From: a bacterium
Lineage (GTDB): Bacteria > Desulfobacterota > DSWW01
NCBI GenBank assembly: GCA_028277985.1
Contig: JANQFG010000179.1
Coordinates: 1 to 64,000, forward strand
DNA: 64,000 nucleotides
Reading direction: 5' to 3'
In this document: piece after piece, positions 16,543 through 26,619 of the stretch
How the letters are laid out: every line of letters starts with the position of its first letter
How positions within the stretch are numbered: the stretch's first letter is position 1
Program-made: the position numbers and the translations under genes
Notes under the pieces: generated by a model
Told to the model about the DNA's origin: nothing
Database searches by the model: none
Seen by the model: the letters and a program-made list of their open reading frames with translations, nothing else

Positions 16543-18687
16543 ATGAGCATGACAGTCAACATCGACATCGGTGGCACCTTCACCGACTTCTTCGCGGCCG
16601 AAGAGGGGGGGCGTATCGCCCGGACCAAAGTCCCGACGACTCACTACGATCTTTCCGTGGGCTTCATGAGGGGAATGAACGAGCTCGCCGGATTGCATGA
16701 CAAGGGACTTTCCGTGTTTCTGGAAGAGACGGCCGCAGTTCGGTACTGCACCACCCTGGGAACCAACGCCTTGATCGAACGAACCGGACCGAAGCTGGGG
16801 TTGATCACCACCGCAGGGTTCGAGGACACGATATACCTGGGGCGGGCCCGCAGCTGGGCCGATGGGATGTCCACAAAGGAGAACAAGGACCTGGCCCGGA
16901 TCCGGAAGCCGGACCCGCTCATATCCCGGAACATGGTGGTTGGCGTTGAAGAGCGGATCGACAGCTTCGGCAACGTGGTCCGGCCCCTGGACCGTGAAGA
17001 CGTCCTGGAGAATCTTCAAATTCTCGTGGACCGCGGTGCCATGGGTTTCGTGGTCTGTCTCCTCTGGTCCTTTCAGAATCCTGCACACGAACGACAGATC
17101 AAGTCGATCATCGAAGAGGAGTACCCGGAGGACTACCTGGGTTCCATGCCGGTCATGCTTTCGAGCGACGTGTCGCCCAAATCGGCCGAATACACGCGCT
17201 TCACCACAACGATCGTCAACGCCTATATCCACGGGGTGATGTCGGAAGAACTCAACAAGCTCGGAATCGATCTGCGTGAGAGGGGCTACAAGCGCCCCCT
17301 CCTGCTTGTTCACAGCACGGGAGGGATGAAGAAGGTTTCCCGTACGCGCGCAGTACTGACCCACAACGCGGGTCCTGTGGCAGGACTGCACGGCGCGCTC
17401 ACTCTGGGCAATCACTACGGGTACCAGAACATTATCTTCACCGACATGGGGGGCACCTCTTTCGACATCGGGGTCATCACGGACGGTCGCCTCCAGACGT
17501 ATGATTTCATCCCGGTCATCGATTGCTGGAGGACGAACATCCCTGCCATCGAGGTGAAGTCGATCGGGGCGGGGGGGGGATCGATCGCCTGGGTGAACGA
17601 ATTGATGGACAATGCGGTGGAGGTGGGGCCCCAGTCGGCCGGATCCATGCCGGGGCCGGCCTGTTACGACCAGGGCGGGGAGGAGCCGACGGTAACGGAT
17701 GCGGATCTCGTGCTGGGGTATCTGAATCCGGACAACTACCTCGGCGGGAAGATGCTGCTCGACCCGGATCTGAGTCACGACGCCATCCGCAAGAGGATCG
17801 CTGATCCCCTCGGCGTAGACGTGTTGGAGGCCGCTATGCACATTCGGCGGCTCGTGGACGCCCGCATGGGCCAGGAGGTCTTCAACGAGGTCGCCCTGAA
17901 GGGGCATGATCCCAGAGATTTTGTCCTGTTCGCTTGCGGCGGGGCAGGGGCTACCCACGCTTGCGGGTTCGCTCCTTACTTGCAGGTGAACAAGGTCGTC
18001 GTCTCAGGCCATTCCCCCATATTCGGGGCTTTCGGCGCTTCCACGGTGAACCTGCAGCAGGTATGGGAAAAATCGAGGACGCTCAAGATCTTCCAATGGG
18101 CCACCCAGTCCTACGCGGAGAACTGCGACGATTTCAATGCCGTGGTCAACGAGCTCCGGGATCTTGCGGTTCGCGATTTTCGCCTCGAAGGCTTCTCTGA
18201 AGAGGAGGTCCGGTTCCGACTGGAACTCGATATGCGCTACGGGATGCAATACAATCTGACCAAGATCGTCTCTCCCCATCTCAACGTTCAGGGTCCCGAA
18301 GGCTTCAAGGACATCTGCGACACCTTCACGGAACAGTACTCCGCCATCTACACTCCGGAAGCAACCTTTCCTGTGGGTGGGATCAACGTGGAGTGCTTCT
18401 ACCTCACCGCATCGGTGGATGCGCAGGAATCCCCCGTGGTGATGGCAGAGGAAAAAGGCCCCGAACCTCCGGACAAGGCCCGCCTTCCATCGCGAAAGGC
18501 ATACTTCAGCGACAGAAAAGACTTCGTCGACACACCCGTCTATTCTTTTCAGGAGCTCGAGCCCGGCAACCGGATCATAGGTCCGGCCCTGGTCGAGGCA
18601 CCGCACACGACCTTTGTGATCGACCCTGAGTGGCAATTCACCCTGGATGTTTACCGAAACGGAATCCTGGAGAAAATCGCCCCGTAA
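16543..18687 (+). CDS. HyuA-like ATP-binding subunit, ketone carboxylase/hydantoinase family (second copy)
   Basis: A 714-residue paralogue of the gene at 13207. It has NIDIGGTFTDFF at the N-terminus, CTTLGTNALIERTG, then TDMGGTSFDIG, SAGSMPGPACYDQGG and TVTDADLVLGYL. Having two different HyuA-type subunits in one operon is the arrangement of acetophenone carboxylase rather than of acetone carboxylase, whose operon has one HyuA-type and one HyuB-type subunit. The protein is larger than the first copy, as ApcC is larger than ApcA. The ATG has aaaggtg upstream and follows the URO-D-like gene by 24 bases; hyuB-like follows after 12 bases. Confidence 0.8.
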   Translation: MSMTVNIDIGGTFTDFFAAEEGGRIARTKVPTTHYDLSVGFMRGMNELAGLHDKGLSVFLEETAAVRYCTTLGTNALIERTGPKLGLITTAGFEDTIYLGRARSWADGMSTKENKDLARIRKPDPLISRNMVVGVEERIDSFGNVVRPLDREDVLENLQILVDRGAMGFVVCLLWSFQNPAHERQIKSIIEEEYPEDYLGSMPVMLSSDVSPKSAEYTRFTTTIVNAYIHGVMSEELNKLGIDLRERGYKRPLLLVHSTGGMKKVSRTRAVLTHNAGPVAGLHGALTLGNHYGYQNIIFTDMGGTSFDIGVITDGRLQTYDFIPVIDCWRTNIPAIEVKSIGAGGGSIAWVNELMDNAVEVGPQSAGSMPGPACYDQGGEEPTVTDADLVLGYLNPDNYLGGKMLLDPDLSHDAIRKRIADPLGVDVLEAAMHIRRLVDARMGQEVFNEVALKGHDPRDFVLFACGGAGATHACGFAPYLQVNKVVVSGHSPIFGAFGASTVNLQQVWEKSRTLKIFQWATQSYAENCDDFNAVVNELRDLAVRDFRLEGFSEEEVRFRLELDMRYGMQYNLTKIVSPHLNVQGPEGFKDICDTFTEQYSAIYTPEATFPVGGINVECFYLTASVDAQESPVVMAEEKGPEPPDKARLPSRKAYFSDRKDFVDTPVYSFQELEPGNRIIGPALVEAPHTTFVIDPEWQFTLDVYRNGILEKIAP

Positions 18688-18699
18688 GGGAGGGGAAAT

Positions 18700-20772
18700 A
18701 TGTTGGGTAGAACCTATGGCAGGGATACGGAAGTGGTTCAAAGGCTCAGACCGGAGCCGATGACGGCCGAAGAGAAGGCCGCGCAGGACCAGATCGAGGA
18801 CGTGGATTTCGAGATCTTCCAGCACAAGATGAGCATGATCGCCCAGGAGGGGAAAGAGACGACCATGAAGCTCGGCGCCTCCACCGGGATGCGCTGGGGA
18901 GATGTGGCCTTCGGCATTTACACCGCCCAGGGAGACCTGGCCGTTGTGGCGACGGGCATCTGGTTCCACGCCGTCTTGGGGCAGCTTCCGGTCAAGTACA
19001 TCGTGAAGCACTGGATCGATGATGCGTCGGTCGGCGTAAAGGAGGGTGATTCCTTCTTCTTCAACGACCCTTTCTATGGCGGCGTCCATGGGGCGGATAT
19101 GGGGCTCTGTGTTCCCGTGTTCTACGACGGGAAGCTGGTCTGTTTCACAGGCGCCGTTGTGCACACGGGGGAGGCGGGCGGCAAGGAACCGGGCGGGCTG
19201 ATCAGCACCTCCGAGTCCAAGTACGACGAGGGGCTGCTCGTGCCTCCCATCAAGATCGGAGAGAACTACACCCTTCGAGAGGACCTGCTGAACATGTTTG
19301 CCGCCATGACCCGGGATCCGAGGACCCTGATCCTGGACGTCAAGGCACGGCTGGCCGCATGCAGGATCACGCAACGGCGAATCGTGGAGCAGATCGAGCG
19401 TAAGGGCGTCCCGTTCTTCATGGGGGGGCTCAGGCGAATCCTGACCGTGACGGCGACGGCGGCGAAGAAGAAAGTGAGTCTGCTGAACGACGGTGTATTC
19501 CGACAGCCTCGTTTCATGGACACAGTGGGCCCGGAACCGGGATTGACAAAGATCGGTCTCGCCGTGATCAAGCAGGGAGACACGATCAAGTTCACCTTTG
19601 ACGGCACTACGCCCATGTTCCCTGACAAACCGATGAACTCCTTCTTCCAAGGTCTCATCGGTCTCGCCATGGTCTACTTCTGCGGGTGGTTCTTCCACGA
19701 CCTGCCGGCCAACAACGGATTGCTGGAGACCCTGGACTGGGAGTTCCCCGAAGACACAATGATCAACGCAAAAGGGGAGGCACCCACATCGTTGGCCCCC
19801 TTCACCCAGACCTGTTTCTCCCATGGTGTGTTCCTTGTCGGCGCACGCATGAGCTACTGTCTGGATCCGCTGCGTGCGGTGGCCGCCTGGTACCAGGGCT
19901 TCGGCGCTCCCGTCTTCGGAGGGGTGAATCAATGGAACGAACCGATGGCCGACGTCTCTCCGGAGCTCAACGCCACGGGTGCCGGTGCAAGGCCGGACAT
20001 GGATGGCGTTGACGGAGCGGGCGCCTATTTCGCCACCATGAGCGACTGCTCGGATGTGGAGACCACCGAATCGGACCGCCCCTTCCTGTATCTGCTTCGC
20101 AATTACTTCAAGAGCTCCTACGGCCATGGCAGATTTCGTGGTGGCGCCGGCGTCGGCTTCAGCATGATGATGCACCACGTCCCCTGGGTGGCCATGGGGG
20201 CCTTCGGCTACGGCTCCAAGTTCCCTTCGACCCTCGGGATTTTCGGCGGGTACGCCGCCCCTACCACTTTCATCCGAACCGTGGCGGGCAGCAACGTAAA
20301 GGCCCTCCTAGGGGAGGGCAAGCAGGCGATCGCCCATGACCTGGACGAGGTCTATCATCCGGACAACCCGGAGCGGGGCGAGGAGGGGTATCACCACATT
20401 TGCATGGCCACCCGTCCCCTCATGAACGGCGATACTTTCACCTATCTGGTGGGAGGCGGCGCGGGCTACGGGGACGTCCTGGAACGGGACCCGGAGACCG
20501 TGCTCAAGGACCTGGCGGACGGACTCACAACCGACTGGGCGGCCAAGAACGTGTACTGCGTCTCTTACGACGAGAAAACCCTCAAACTCGATCCGGAAGG
20601 CACCGAGAAACGGAGGGCCGAGAAGAGGGCGGCGCGACTCGAGGCAGCAAAACCCTTTGACGAATTCGAGGCGGAGTGGAACAAGCTTCGTCCCCCGGAA
20701 GATGTCATCCGCTTCTATGGGTCCTATCCGAATCCGAGTCAAAGGGACCTTCCGGAGAAGGAACAGGCGTGA
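18700..20772 (+). CDS. HyuB-like subunit, ketone carboxylase/hydantoinase family
   Basis: A 690-residue HyuB/5-oxoprolinase C-terminal-domain protein. Conserved features include the NDPFYGGVHGADMG segment, which in relatives supplies metal or active-site ligands, and the glycine-rich AGGKEPGGL and FRGGAGVGFSMMM stretches. In the acetophenone carboxylase scheme this is the subunit (ApcD-like) that performs the carbon-carbon bond step. ATG 18700 has an excellent ggagggg. It is the last gene of the run; no terminator is seen in the 111-base gap before the next gene. Confidence 0.8.
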   Translation: MLGRTYGRDTEVVQRLRPEPMTAEEKAAQDQIEDVDFEIFQHKMSMIAQEGKETTMKLGASTGMRWGDVAFGIYTAQGDLAVVATGIWFHAVLGQLPVKYIVKHWIDDASVGVKEGDSFFFNDPFYGGVHGADMGLCVPVFYDGKLVCFTGAVVHTGEAGGKEPGGLISTSESKYDEGLLVPPIKIGENYTLREDLLNMFAAMTRDPRTLILDVKARLAACRITQRRIVEQIERKGVPFFMGGLRRILTVTATAAKKKVSLLNDGVFRQPRFMDTVGPEPGLTKIGLAVIKQGDTIKFTFDGTTPMFPDKPMNSFFQGLIGLAMVYFCGWFFHDLPANNGLLETLDWEFPEDTMINAKGEAPTSLAPFTQTCFSHGVFLVGARMSYCLDPLRAVAAWYQGFGAPVFGGVNQWNEPMADVSPELNATGAGARPDMDGVDGAGAYFATMSDCSDVETTESDRPFLYLLRNYFKSSYGHGRFRGGAGVGFSMMMHHVPWVAMGAFGYGSKFPSTLGIFGGYAAPTTFIRTVAGSNVKALLGEGKQAIAHDLDEVYHPDNPERGEEGYHHICMATRPLMNGDTFTYLVGGGAGYGDVLERDPETVLKDLADGLTTDWAAKNVYCVSYDEKTLKLDPEGTEKRRAEKRAARLEAAKPFDEFEAEWNKLRPPEDVIRFYGSYPNPSQRDLPEKEQA

Positions 20773-20883
20773 AACGAGCTTGCTTTCCTGCGGGTCGATG
20801 ATCTAATATGACCACGGGACGAAGTCTGTCGGGCCACAAGAAAGCAATAGTTGACAAGGGTTTAAGGGTGAGGAGGAGCCCCG

Positions 20884-21642
20884 ATGTCCGGACACTCGAA
20901 ATGGCACAGTATAAGGCACAAGAAGGCGAGGGAAGACGCAAAGCGGGGGAAGGTTTTCACCAAGTTGATCCGCGAGCTCACGGTGAGCGCGCGGGCCGGC
21001 GGCGGAGACCCGACCATGAACCCTCGACTGCGGACTGCCATCGACCGGGCCAAGGCGGAGAATATGCCGGCCGACAACATCGACCGGGCCATCAAGAAGG
21101 GCACCGGGGAACTCGAGGGGGTACGGTACGACGAGTACACGTATGAAGGATACGGCCCGGGCGGCACGGCCATACTCGTGGAGGTCATGACGGACAACAA
21201 GAATCGCTGCACCGCAGAGGTCCGCCACATCTTCAGCAAGCAGAACGGAAACCTGGGCGAGAACGGCTGTGTTGCCTGGATCTTCGAGAAGAAGGGCTAT
21301 CTCTCCGTTCCCGCCGAGGGCGTGGATGAAGAGACCCTGATGGACATTGCGTTGGAAGCGGGCGCTGATGACATCGTCGAGGACGCCGAGGACAAGCAGT
21401 TCGAGGTGTACGCCTCGGTGGAGGACTTCCAGGCTCTCAAAGAGGCCTTGACCGAAAAAGGGGTGGCCTTTCAGGCCGCGGACATCACCATGATCCCGAA
21501 GAACACGGTTCGACTCGAGGGAAAGGAGGCCGAACAGACCCTCAGGTTGATGGACGCACTGGAAGACAACGACGACGTTCAGAATGTCTATTCCAACTTC
21601 GATATCTCCAAGGAGGTCATGGAAAGCCTGACGGGCGGGTAG
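20884..21642 (+). CDS. yebC: YebC/PmpR family regulatory or translation-associated protein
   Basis: A 252-residue protein starting [16 protein letters not shown], the hallmark of the YebC/TACO1 family, with [19 protein letters not shown] and [11 protein letters not shown] following. Family members are described as DNA-binding regulators of ruvC and other genes and, in later work, as translation factors. It lies directly upstream of ruvCAB, as in many bacteria. aggagg precedes the ATG. Confidence 0.93.
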   Translation: MSGHSKWHSIRHKKAREDAKRGKVFTKLIRELTVSARAGGGDPTMNPRLRTAIDRAKAENMPADNIDRAIKKGTGELEGVRYDEYTYEGYGPGGTAILVEVMTDNKNRCTAEVRHIFSKQNGNLGENGCVAWIFEKKGYLSVPAEGVDEETLMDIALEAGADDIVEDAEDKQFEVYASVEDFQALKEALTEKGVAFQAADITMIPKNTVRLEGKEAEQTLRLMDALEDNDDVQNVYSNFDISKEVMESLTGG

Positions 21643-21747
21643 GGTTTCTATCTCGCCTCCTCCTTGCAGCATTCCCCTTTGTCGGTTCCCTTCCCGGTGA
21701 AAGACCCTTCCGCAGGAGGCCGACCCCTGCTCGAAAGGAGAAGAACC

Positions 21748-22278
21748 ATGCGGGTGGTGGGCATCGATCCTGGTCTTTCGCACACCGGGTTCGGCATCGT
21801 CGATTCTGACGAGCGCGGCCGGCTCGTGCACGTTGCGAACGGATCGATCAGCACCTCACCGAAGACCCCCTTTGTCGAGAGGCTCTCGAAGATCCACCGA
21901 GAGCTGGAGGCGGTGTTCAAGGAATTCGAACCCGAGCACATGGCCGTGGAGCAGGTGTTTTTCGCACGAAACGCACGCTCAGCCCTCTTGCTGGGGCAGG
22001 CCAGGGGTGTGACGCTCCTGTCGGCGGCCCTCCTCGACATCCCGGTCTACGAGTATGCGGCCACAGAGATCAAGAAAGCGGTCTGCCGATATGGGCAGGC
22101 CGGCAAGCAGCAGGTCAGTGACATGGTCAGGGCCCTGCTTCGTATCGACAAGAAGCTCGCCTCCCACGCCGCAGATGCGCTTGCTGTCTGCATCTGCCAC
22201 GCACACTGCTTTCAGACCTCCGAGGCAACAAGGACGGGTCTCTCGCGTGCGGAGGTCGGCACGGATCCGACGGTTTGA
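21748..22278 (+). CDS. ruvC: Crossover junction endodeoxyribonuclease RuvC
   Basis: A 176-residue Holliday-junction resolvase. The acidic metal-binding residues are visible in GIDPGLSHTGFG, MAVEQVFF and HAADALAV. The start at ATG 21748 is preceded by aaaggag and places the first aspartate at residue 7, as in E. coli; an upstream in-frame start lacks support. The 105-base gap after yebC carries no gene. Confidence 0.93.
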   Translation: MRVVGIDPGLSHTGFGIVDSDERGRLVHVANGSISTSPKTPFVERLSKIHRELEAVFKEFEPEHMAVEQVFFARNARSALLLGQARGVTLLSAALLDIPVYEYAATEIKKAVCRYGQAGKQQVSDMVRALLRIDKKLASHAADALAVCICHAHCFQTSEATRTGLSRAEVGTDPTV

Positions 22279-22311
22279 CCGACGAGTGAAACAGCTTGAA
22301 GAGGATTTCCA

Positions 22312-22926
22312 TTGATTGCCAGCCTGAAGGGCTCACTGCTCAGCAAATCCCCGGATGCGGTCGTCATCGAGGCGAACGGCATCGGCTACGAGGTGCTCGT
22401 CCCCCTGCCGACCCTCTACGAACTCCCGGATGCGGGCTCTCAAGTCCAGTTGATGATCTACACGCACATGCGCGAGAGTCAGATCCTTTTGGTCGGTTTC
22501 CTTCGCCAGGAAGAGAAGGAGGCGTTTCGCTTCCTTACGACTGTAAACGGAATCGGCCCACGGCTCGCCGTGAACATTCTCTCCGGGTTGCCGGCGAGCG
22601 AGCTCCTGGAAGCGATTGTCACCAAGGATACGCAGCGGCTTCAACGAATCCCAGGGGTGGGAAAGAAGATGGCGGAACGAATCGTGGTGGAACTGAAAGA
22701 CAGGATTCCGCCACGCGAGTGGGTCATTGCCCAGACCGAGCCGCTTCCGCCCGGGCAGAAGGAACTTTACCTGGAGGTCTTGTCGGCCCTGCTGAATCTC
22801 GGGTATAAACGAAAAGAGTCGGAGAAGGCGATGGAAAGGGCGATAGGCAAACGGTCGGATCCGGCGGAAATGAACCTCGAAGGATTGCTCAAATCCAGCC
22901 TCCGTGAGCTTGTTCCGGAGACCTGA
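22312..22926 (+). CDS. ruvA: Holliday junction branch migration protein RuvA
   Basis: A 204-residue protein of standard length. The N-terminal OB-fold ([20 protein letters not shown]...GIGYEV), the two helix-hairpin-helix units ([31 protein letters not shown]) and a C-terminal RuvB-contacting helical domain are all present. The start is TTG at 22312, which gives the normal family beginning and has gagga upstream; no ATG lies nearby. A TTG start suggests low translation relative to ruvB. Confidence 0.92.
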   Translation: MIASLKGSLLSKSPDAVVIEANGIGYEVLVPLPTLYELPDAGSQVQLMIYTHMRESQILLVGFLRQEEKEAFRFLTTVNGIGPRLAVNILSGLPASELLEAIVTKDTQRLQRIPGVGKKMAERIVVELKDRIPPREWVIAQTEPLPPGQKELYLEVLSALLNLGYKRKESEKAMERAIGKRSDPAEMNLEGLLKSSLRELVPET

Positions 22927-22955
22927 CCATACCCACAAGGGATGACACGTTCACC

Positions 22956-23984
22956 ATGTCACAGGAACCAGACAACAGCCCGGTCAGCCCCGAGCGCCGA
23001 GACGAAGACTTCGCGGAAGTCAACCTGAGGCCGTCACTCCTTCGGGAGTTCGTCGGCCAGGATTCTCTCAAGGAGAAGCTGCGCATCTTCATCGACGCGG
23101 CCAGGCGACGGAGTGAATCGCTCGATCACGTTCTGGTCTACGGACCGCCCGGGCTCGGCAAAACGACCCTTGCGTATATCCTCGCAAGAGAGCTCGGGGT
23201 CCAGATCCACACCACCTCGGGCCCGGCCGTGGAGAAGCAGGGCGATCTGGCAGCCATCCTCACCAATCTCGGCCCCCACGACGTGCTTTTCATCGATGAA
23301 ATCCATCGACTGCCCCGTGCCGTAGAAGAGATTCTCTACCCGGCCATGGAGGACTATCAGCTCGACATCATCATCGGCCAGGGACCGAGCGCCAGGGCGA
23401 TCAAGCTCGACATTCCGCGGTTCACACTCGTGGGCGCTACCACGCGCGCAGGCCTTCTCACATCTCCCCTGCGCACCCGGTTCGGCGTAATCGACCGGCT
23501 CGACTTCTACACGCCGGAGGATCTTCAGACCATCCTGGAGCGCTCCGCCAGGCTCCTGGATGTCGGCTTCACACCCGACGGGATCCTCGAGATCGCACAG
23601 AGGTCGCGGGGAACACCGAGGGTAGCCAACCGCCTGCTCCGTCGGGTGCGGGACTACGCTCAGGAAAGGGGCGAGGGTAAGATCGATCCGGACACGGCGT
23701 CCCTGGCGCTGAAGCTATTGGAGGTGGACGGCGAGGGCCTCGACAAGATGGACCGGAAGATCATGCTCACCATCATCGAGGGGTTTCAAGGGGGCCCCGT
23801 TGGGATCGATACCCTTTCCGCCGCCGTGAACGAGGCTCCGGACACGATCGAGGATGTCCACGAGCCGTACCTGATTCAACGAGGATTCCTGGGAAGGACC
23901 AAACAGGGGCGGGTCGCAACGCGGCACGCCTTCGAGTACTTTCAAATCCCGGTGCCGCAGCACAAGCAGGGGGAGCTGTTTTAG
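22956..23984 (+). CDS. ruvB: Holliday junction DNA helicase RuvB
   Basis: A 342-residue AAA+ motor. The Walker A motif GPPGLGKT is at residues 63-70, Walker B is FIDEIHR, the sensor segment reads [19 protein letters not shown], and the C-terminal winged helix contains [16 protein letters not shown]. It is complete and typical, 29 bases after ruvA, in the order yebC-ruvC-ruvA-ruvB. Confidence 0.96.
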   Translation: MSQEPDNSPVSPERRDEDFAEVNLRPSLLREFVGQDSLKEKLRIFIDAARRRSESLDHVLVYGPPGLGKTTLAYILARELGVQIHTTSGPAVEKQGDLAAILTNLGPHDVLFIDEIHRLPRAVEEILYPAMEDYQLDIIIGQGPSARAIKLDIPRFTLVGATTRAGLLTSPLRTRFGVIDRLDFYTPEDLQTILERSARLLDVGFTPDGILEIAQRSRGTPRVANRLLRRVRDYAQERGEGKIDPDTASLALKLLEVDGEGLDKMDRKIMLTIIEGFQGGPVGIDTLSAAVNEAPDTIEDVHEPYLIQRGFLGRTKQGRVATRHAFEYFQIPVPQHKQGELF

Positions 23985-24000
23985 GCAATGGATCGATCTT

Positions 24001-24033
24001 CGGGCACGGGCACGGGCTCGGGCACGAGCACGG
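24001..24033. repeat. Hexamer-like simple repeat (CGGGCA)n
   Basis: Five imperfect CGGGCA/CGGGCT/CGAGCA units between the ruvB stop and the next start. It could be a remnant of a low-complexity spacer; similar simple-sequence tracts occur at several other operon borders in this window. Confidence 0.6.
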
Positions 24034-24071
24034 AATACCAAACGAAGGGGTACGTAAAGAGGAGGAGAGCG

Positions 24072-24731
24072 ATGAAAATCCAATGGTTGGGTCATGCAGC
24101 CTTTCTGCTGGAGACAAAGGACGGCGTCCGCATCGTGATGGACCCCTATGAGTCGGGAGCCTATGGCGGCGCACTCGGCTATGGACCGATCGACACGGCG
24201 GCGGACATCGTTACGGTCAGCCACGACCAGCACGAGGACCACAACTACACGAGCACCGTCAAGGGGGACCCGGTCATTACAAAGGGCCCCGGCCAGGACA
24301 CGGTGAAGGGCATCGAAATCAAGCGGGTACACACCTTTCACGACGACAGCGGTGGAAAGGAGAGGGGAGAGAACTTCGTGTTCTGTCTAAAGACGGACGG
24401 GATGCTGGTCTGCCACATGGGCGACCTGGGTCACGTGCTCTCGGACGAGCAGGTCGCCGAGATCGGCCGACCCGATGTGATGCTCATCCCCGTTGGGGGC
24501 ACCTTCACGGTGGGCCCCGTAGAGGCCTCCCAGGTTGCGGATCAACTCAAACCCCGCGTCGTGATTCCGATGCACTACAAGACGCCCAAATGCGCCTTCC
24601 CGATAGAGGAAGTGGACGCATTCCTGGAGGGGAAGTCCAAGATCAAGAAAATCGGAGATTCCACCGTCGAGATCCTTGCGGACTCTCTGCCGGATGAGAC
24701 AGAGATCGTGGTTCTCGAGCCTGCGCTCTGA
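24072..24731 (+). CDS. MBL-fold metallo-hydrolase (UlaG/UPF0173-like)
   Basis: A 219-residue metallo-beta-lactamase-fold protein. It starts MKIQWLGHAAFLLET as in UlaG-like hydrolases, has metal ligands in SHDQHEDHN and CHMGDLGHV, and ends with VVIPMHYKT. ATG 24072 was chosen for its ggaggagag site; the longer in-frame start at 23988 lies within the simple repeat and is rejected. The substrate is unknown. It is 87 bases after ruvB and 63 before meaB. Confidence 0.82.
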   Translation: MKIQWLGHAAFLLETKDGVRIVMDPYESGAYGGALGYGPIDTAADIVTVSHDQHEDHNYTSTVKGDPVITKGPGQDTVKGIEIKRVHTFHDDSGGKERGENFVFCLKTDGMLVCHMGDLGHVLSDEQVAEIGRPDVMLIPVGGTFTVGPVEASQVADQLKPRVVIPMHYKTPKCAFPIEEVDAFLEGKSKIKKIGDSTVEILADSLPDETEIVVLEPAL

Positions 24732-24794
24732 TCGTGGGCTCCGGACCTTTCTACTTCACACTCTCGGGCTGCGGCGCGACTCCTGGAGGCCCTG

Positions 24795-25829
24795 ATGCAA
24801 GACGCTGACAAGAACGGAAACACGAATCAAACCGACGGCCCGGAGCATTCTGCCCTGCTCGGCCGCATGCTGAAAGGCGAAAAGCTTGCGCTGGCCAAGC
24901 TCGTCACCTCTGTTGAAAACGACGCACCCTTTGTTCCGGAAATCATGGAGGAGATCTACCCGAAGACCGGAAGATGTTACTCTTTCGGTGTAACCGGCCC
25001 GCCCGGAGCTGGAAAGAGCACCCTCGTAGACAAGCTGATCGCTCGCCTGCGGGCCCAGGACAAGATGGTCGGGGTCATTGCCGTGGATCCATCGAGCCCA
25101 TTCTCCGGAGGGGCGGTTCTGGGCGACCGGATCCGGATGCAACGCCATGCCCTGGATGAGGGAGTGTTCATCCGCAGCCTGGGGACCCGAGGAACCGGAG
25201 GCGGCCTTTCCCGGGCAACCGGCGAGGTTCTACGCCTCTTCGACGCCTTCGGCATGGATGTGGTCATCATCGAGACCGTTGGGGTCGGTCAGACCGAACT
25301 CGACATCGTGGACATTGCCGATACGACCCTCGTGGTGCTCGTGCCAGAGTCCGGGGATACGGTGCAGACGATGAAGGCCGGCCTCATGGAGATTGCCGAC
25401 GTCTTCATCGTCAACAAGGCGGACAGGGAAGGTGCCGACAAGATGGTCTCCGACCTGAAGGGCATGGTGGAATTGAACGACTGCCGGGAAACCGACTGGA
25501 AAGTGCCGGTTCTGTTGAGCCAGGCGAACCAGGACCAGGGGGTGGACGAGATCTACAAGGAGCTGAATAATCACAGAGAGTTCCTGGATACCCACACGAC
25601 CGAGGGGGAACGAAAGGCGAAGATCCGACGAAGACATTTCTTGGAGATTCTAGGACATCGCTTCGTCAAGAAAGTCGAAATGCTTGCGAGAGAAGACGAA
25701 CGATTCAGAGACTACCTGGAGGAGGTTCAACAGGACGACGCGAATCCCTACGAGATCACAAAGACCTTCTTTCAGGATGAGGAATTCGCCCGGAAGATCT
25801 TTGGGGCGACCCAAACCAAACCATCGTGA
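24795..25829 (+). CDS. meaB: Methylmalonyl-CoA mutase-associated GTPase MeaB
   Basis: A 344-residue G3E-type P-loop GTPase. The Walker A motif GPPGAGKST is at residues 68-76, followed by VIAVDPSSPFSGGAVLGDRIRM, the ETVGVGQTELDI switch segment and NKAD. MeaB protects and reloads B12-dependent acyl-CoA mutases such as methylmalonyl-CoA mutase. No mutase gene is in the window, so the partner lies elsewhere. The start gives an N-terminal extension of about 15 polar residues. Confidence 0.9.
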   Translation: MQDADKNGNTNQTDGPEHSALLGRMLKGEKLALAKLVTSVENDAPFVPEIMEEIYPKTGRCYSFGVTGPPGAGKSTLVDKLIARLRAQDKMVGVIAVDPSSPFSGGAVLGDRIRMQRHALDEGVFIRSLGTRGTGGGLSRATGEVLRLFDAFGMDVVIIETVGVGQTELDIVDIADTTLVVLVPESGDTVQTMKAGLMEIADVFIVNKADREGADKMVSDLKGMVELNDCRETDWKVPVLLSQANQDQGVDEIYKELNNHREFLDTHTTEGERKAKIRRRHFLEILGHRFVKKVEMLAREDERFRDYLEEVQQDDANPYEITKTFFQDEEFARKIFGATQTKPS

Positions 25830-25852
25830 CATAGGAAGGACGAGGCTCGACC

Positions 25853-26494
25853 GTGACCGCCGCAAACCTTGAAACAACAGACGATCGGGTAGCCCGAACC
25901 CTGAAGGCGCTCAAGAAGAACGAATTCCTGGCCCATTATCTTCCCACCGCAGCAGAGGCGAAGCAGTTTGTCCTGGACACGATTCAGCCGGGGACGCGGG
26001 TGGGCCTGGGGGGTTCTTCCACGCTCCGGGAAATGAGCCTCGTGGAGGGTCTCCAACAAAAGGGGGCGGTACTGCTCGATCACTGGGACGAATCCCTCAC
26101 CTTCGAGGATACCCTTCAGGTCCGCAAGGACCAGCTCGTTTGCGACGTCCTGCTAAGCAGCGTCAACGCTTTGACCGAAAAAGGGGAACTGGTTGCCCGT
26201 GACGGGATCGGCAATCGGACCTCTGCCATGACCTTCGGCCCGGGAAAGGTCTTTCTCCTGTCCGGAACCCAGAAAATCGTCCCGGACCTTCACGCCGCTT
26301 TTCAAAGGATCAAGGAAGTCGCCGCACCGATGCGGGCCAAGAGCCTGAACATGGACCTTCCCTGTACAAAGGGGAAGGGTTGCGTGGACTGCAACGACCC
26401 GGGCCGCATCTGCAGGGCGACCCTGATCCTTCACCGCAGACCCATGCTCACCGACATCACCGTGATTCTGATCGGTGAATCGCTCGGTTATTGA
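25853..26494 (+). CDS. LUD-domain protein (lactate-utilisation/DUF162 type)
   Basis: A 213-residue LUD domain. The motif GLGGSSTLREMSLVEGL and DVLLSSVNALTEKGELV are characteristic. Near the C-terminus are cysteines in CTKGKGCVDCNDPGRIC, which may bind a metal or cluster. LutC/LutB relatives take part in lactate oxidation, but single-domain copies have unknown roles. The start is GTG 25853, with gaaggacgag upstream. It follows meaB by 23 bases and probably shares its transcript. Confidence 0.8.
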   Translation: MTAANLETTDDRVARTLKALKKNEFLAHYLPTAAEAKQFVLDTIQPGTRVGLGGSSTLREMSLVEGLQQKGAVLLDHWDESLTFEDTLQVRKDQLVCDVLLSSVNALTEKGELVARDGIGNRTSAMTFGPGKVFLLSGTQKIVPDLHAAFQRIKEVAAPMRAKSLNMDLPCTKGKGCVDCNDPGRICRATLILHRRPMLTDITVILIGESLGY

Positions 26495-26619
26495 CCCGGG
26501 AAAAACATCCTTGAACCACCGGCCCAGGGTGGGATAGGCTTGTCTCTAGTTGCTATCTTCCCGGTTTTCTGGTATTTGTTTTTGTTTAGCACGAATCCGT
26601 TTCGATGAAACCTGATTCT

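Noticed and set aside
18004-20178. A 724-codon minus-strand frame across the HyuA and HyuB genes
   Set aside because: It crosses two genes with clear motifs on the plus strand, and shows only His/Arg/Asp-rich shadow composition.
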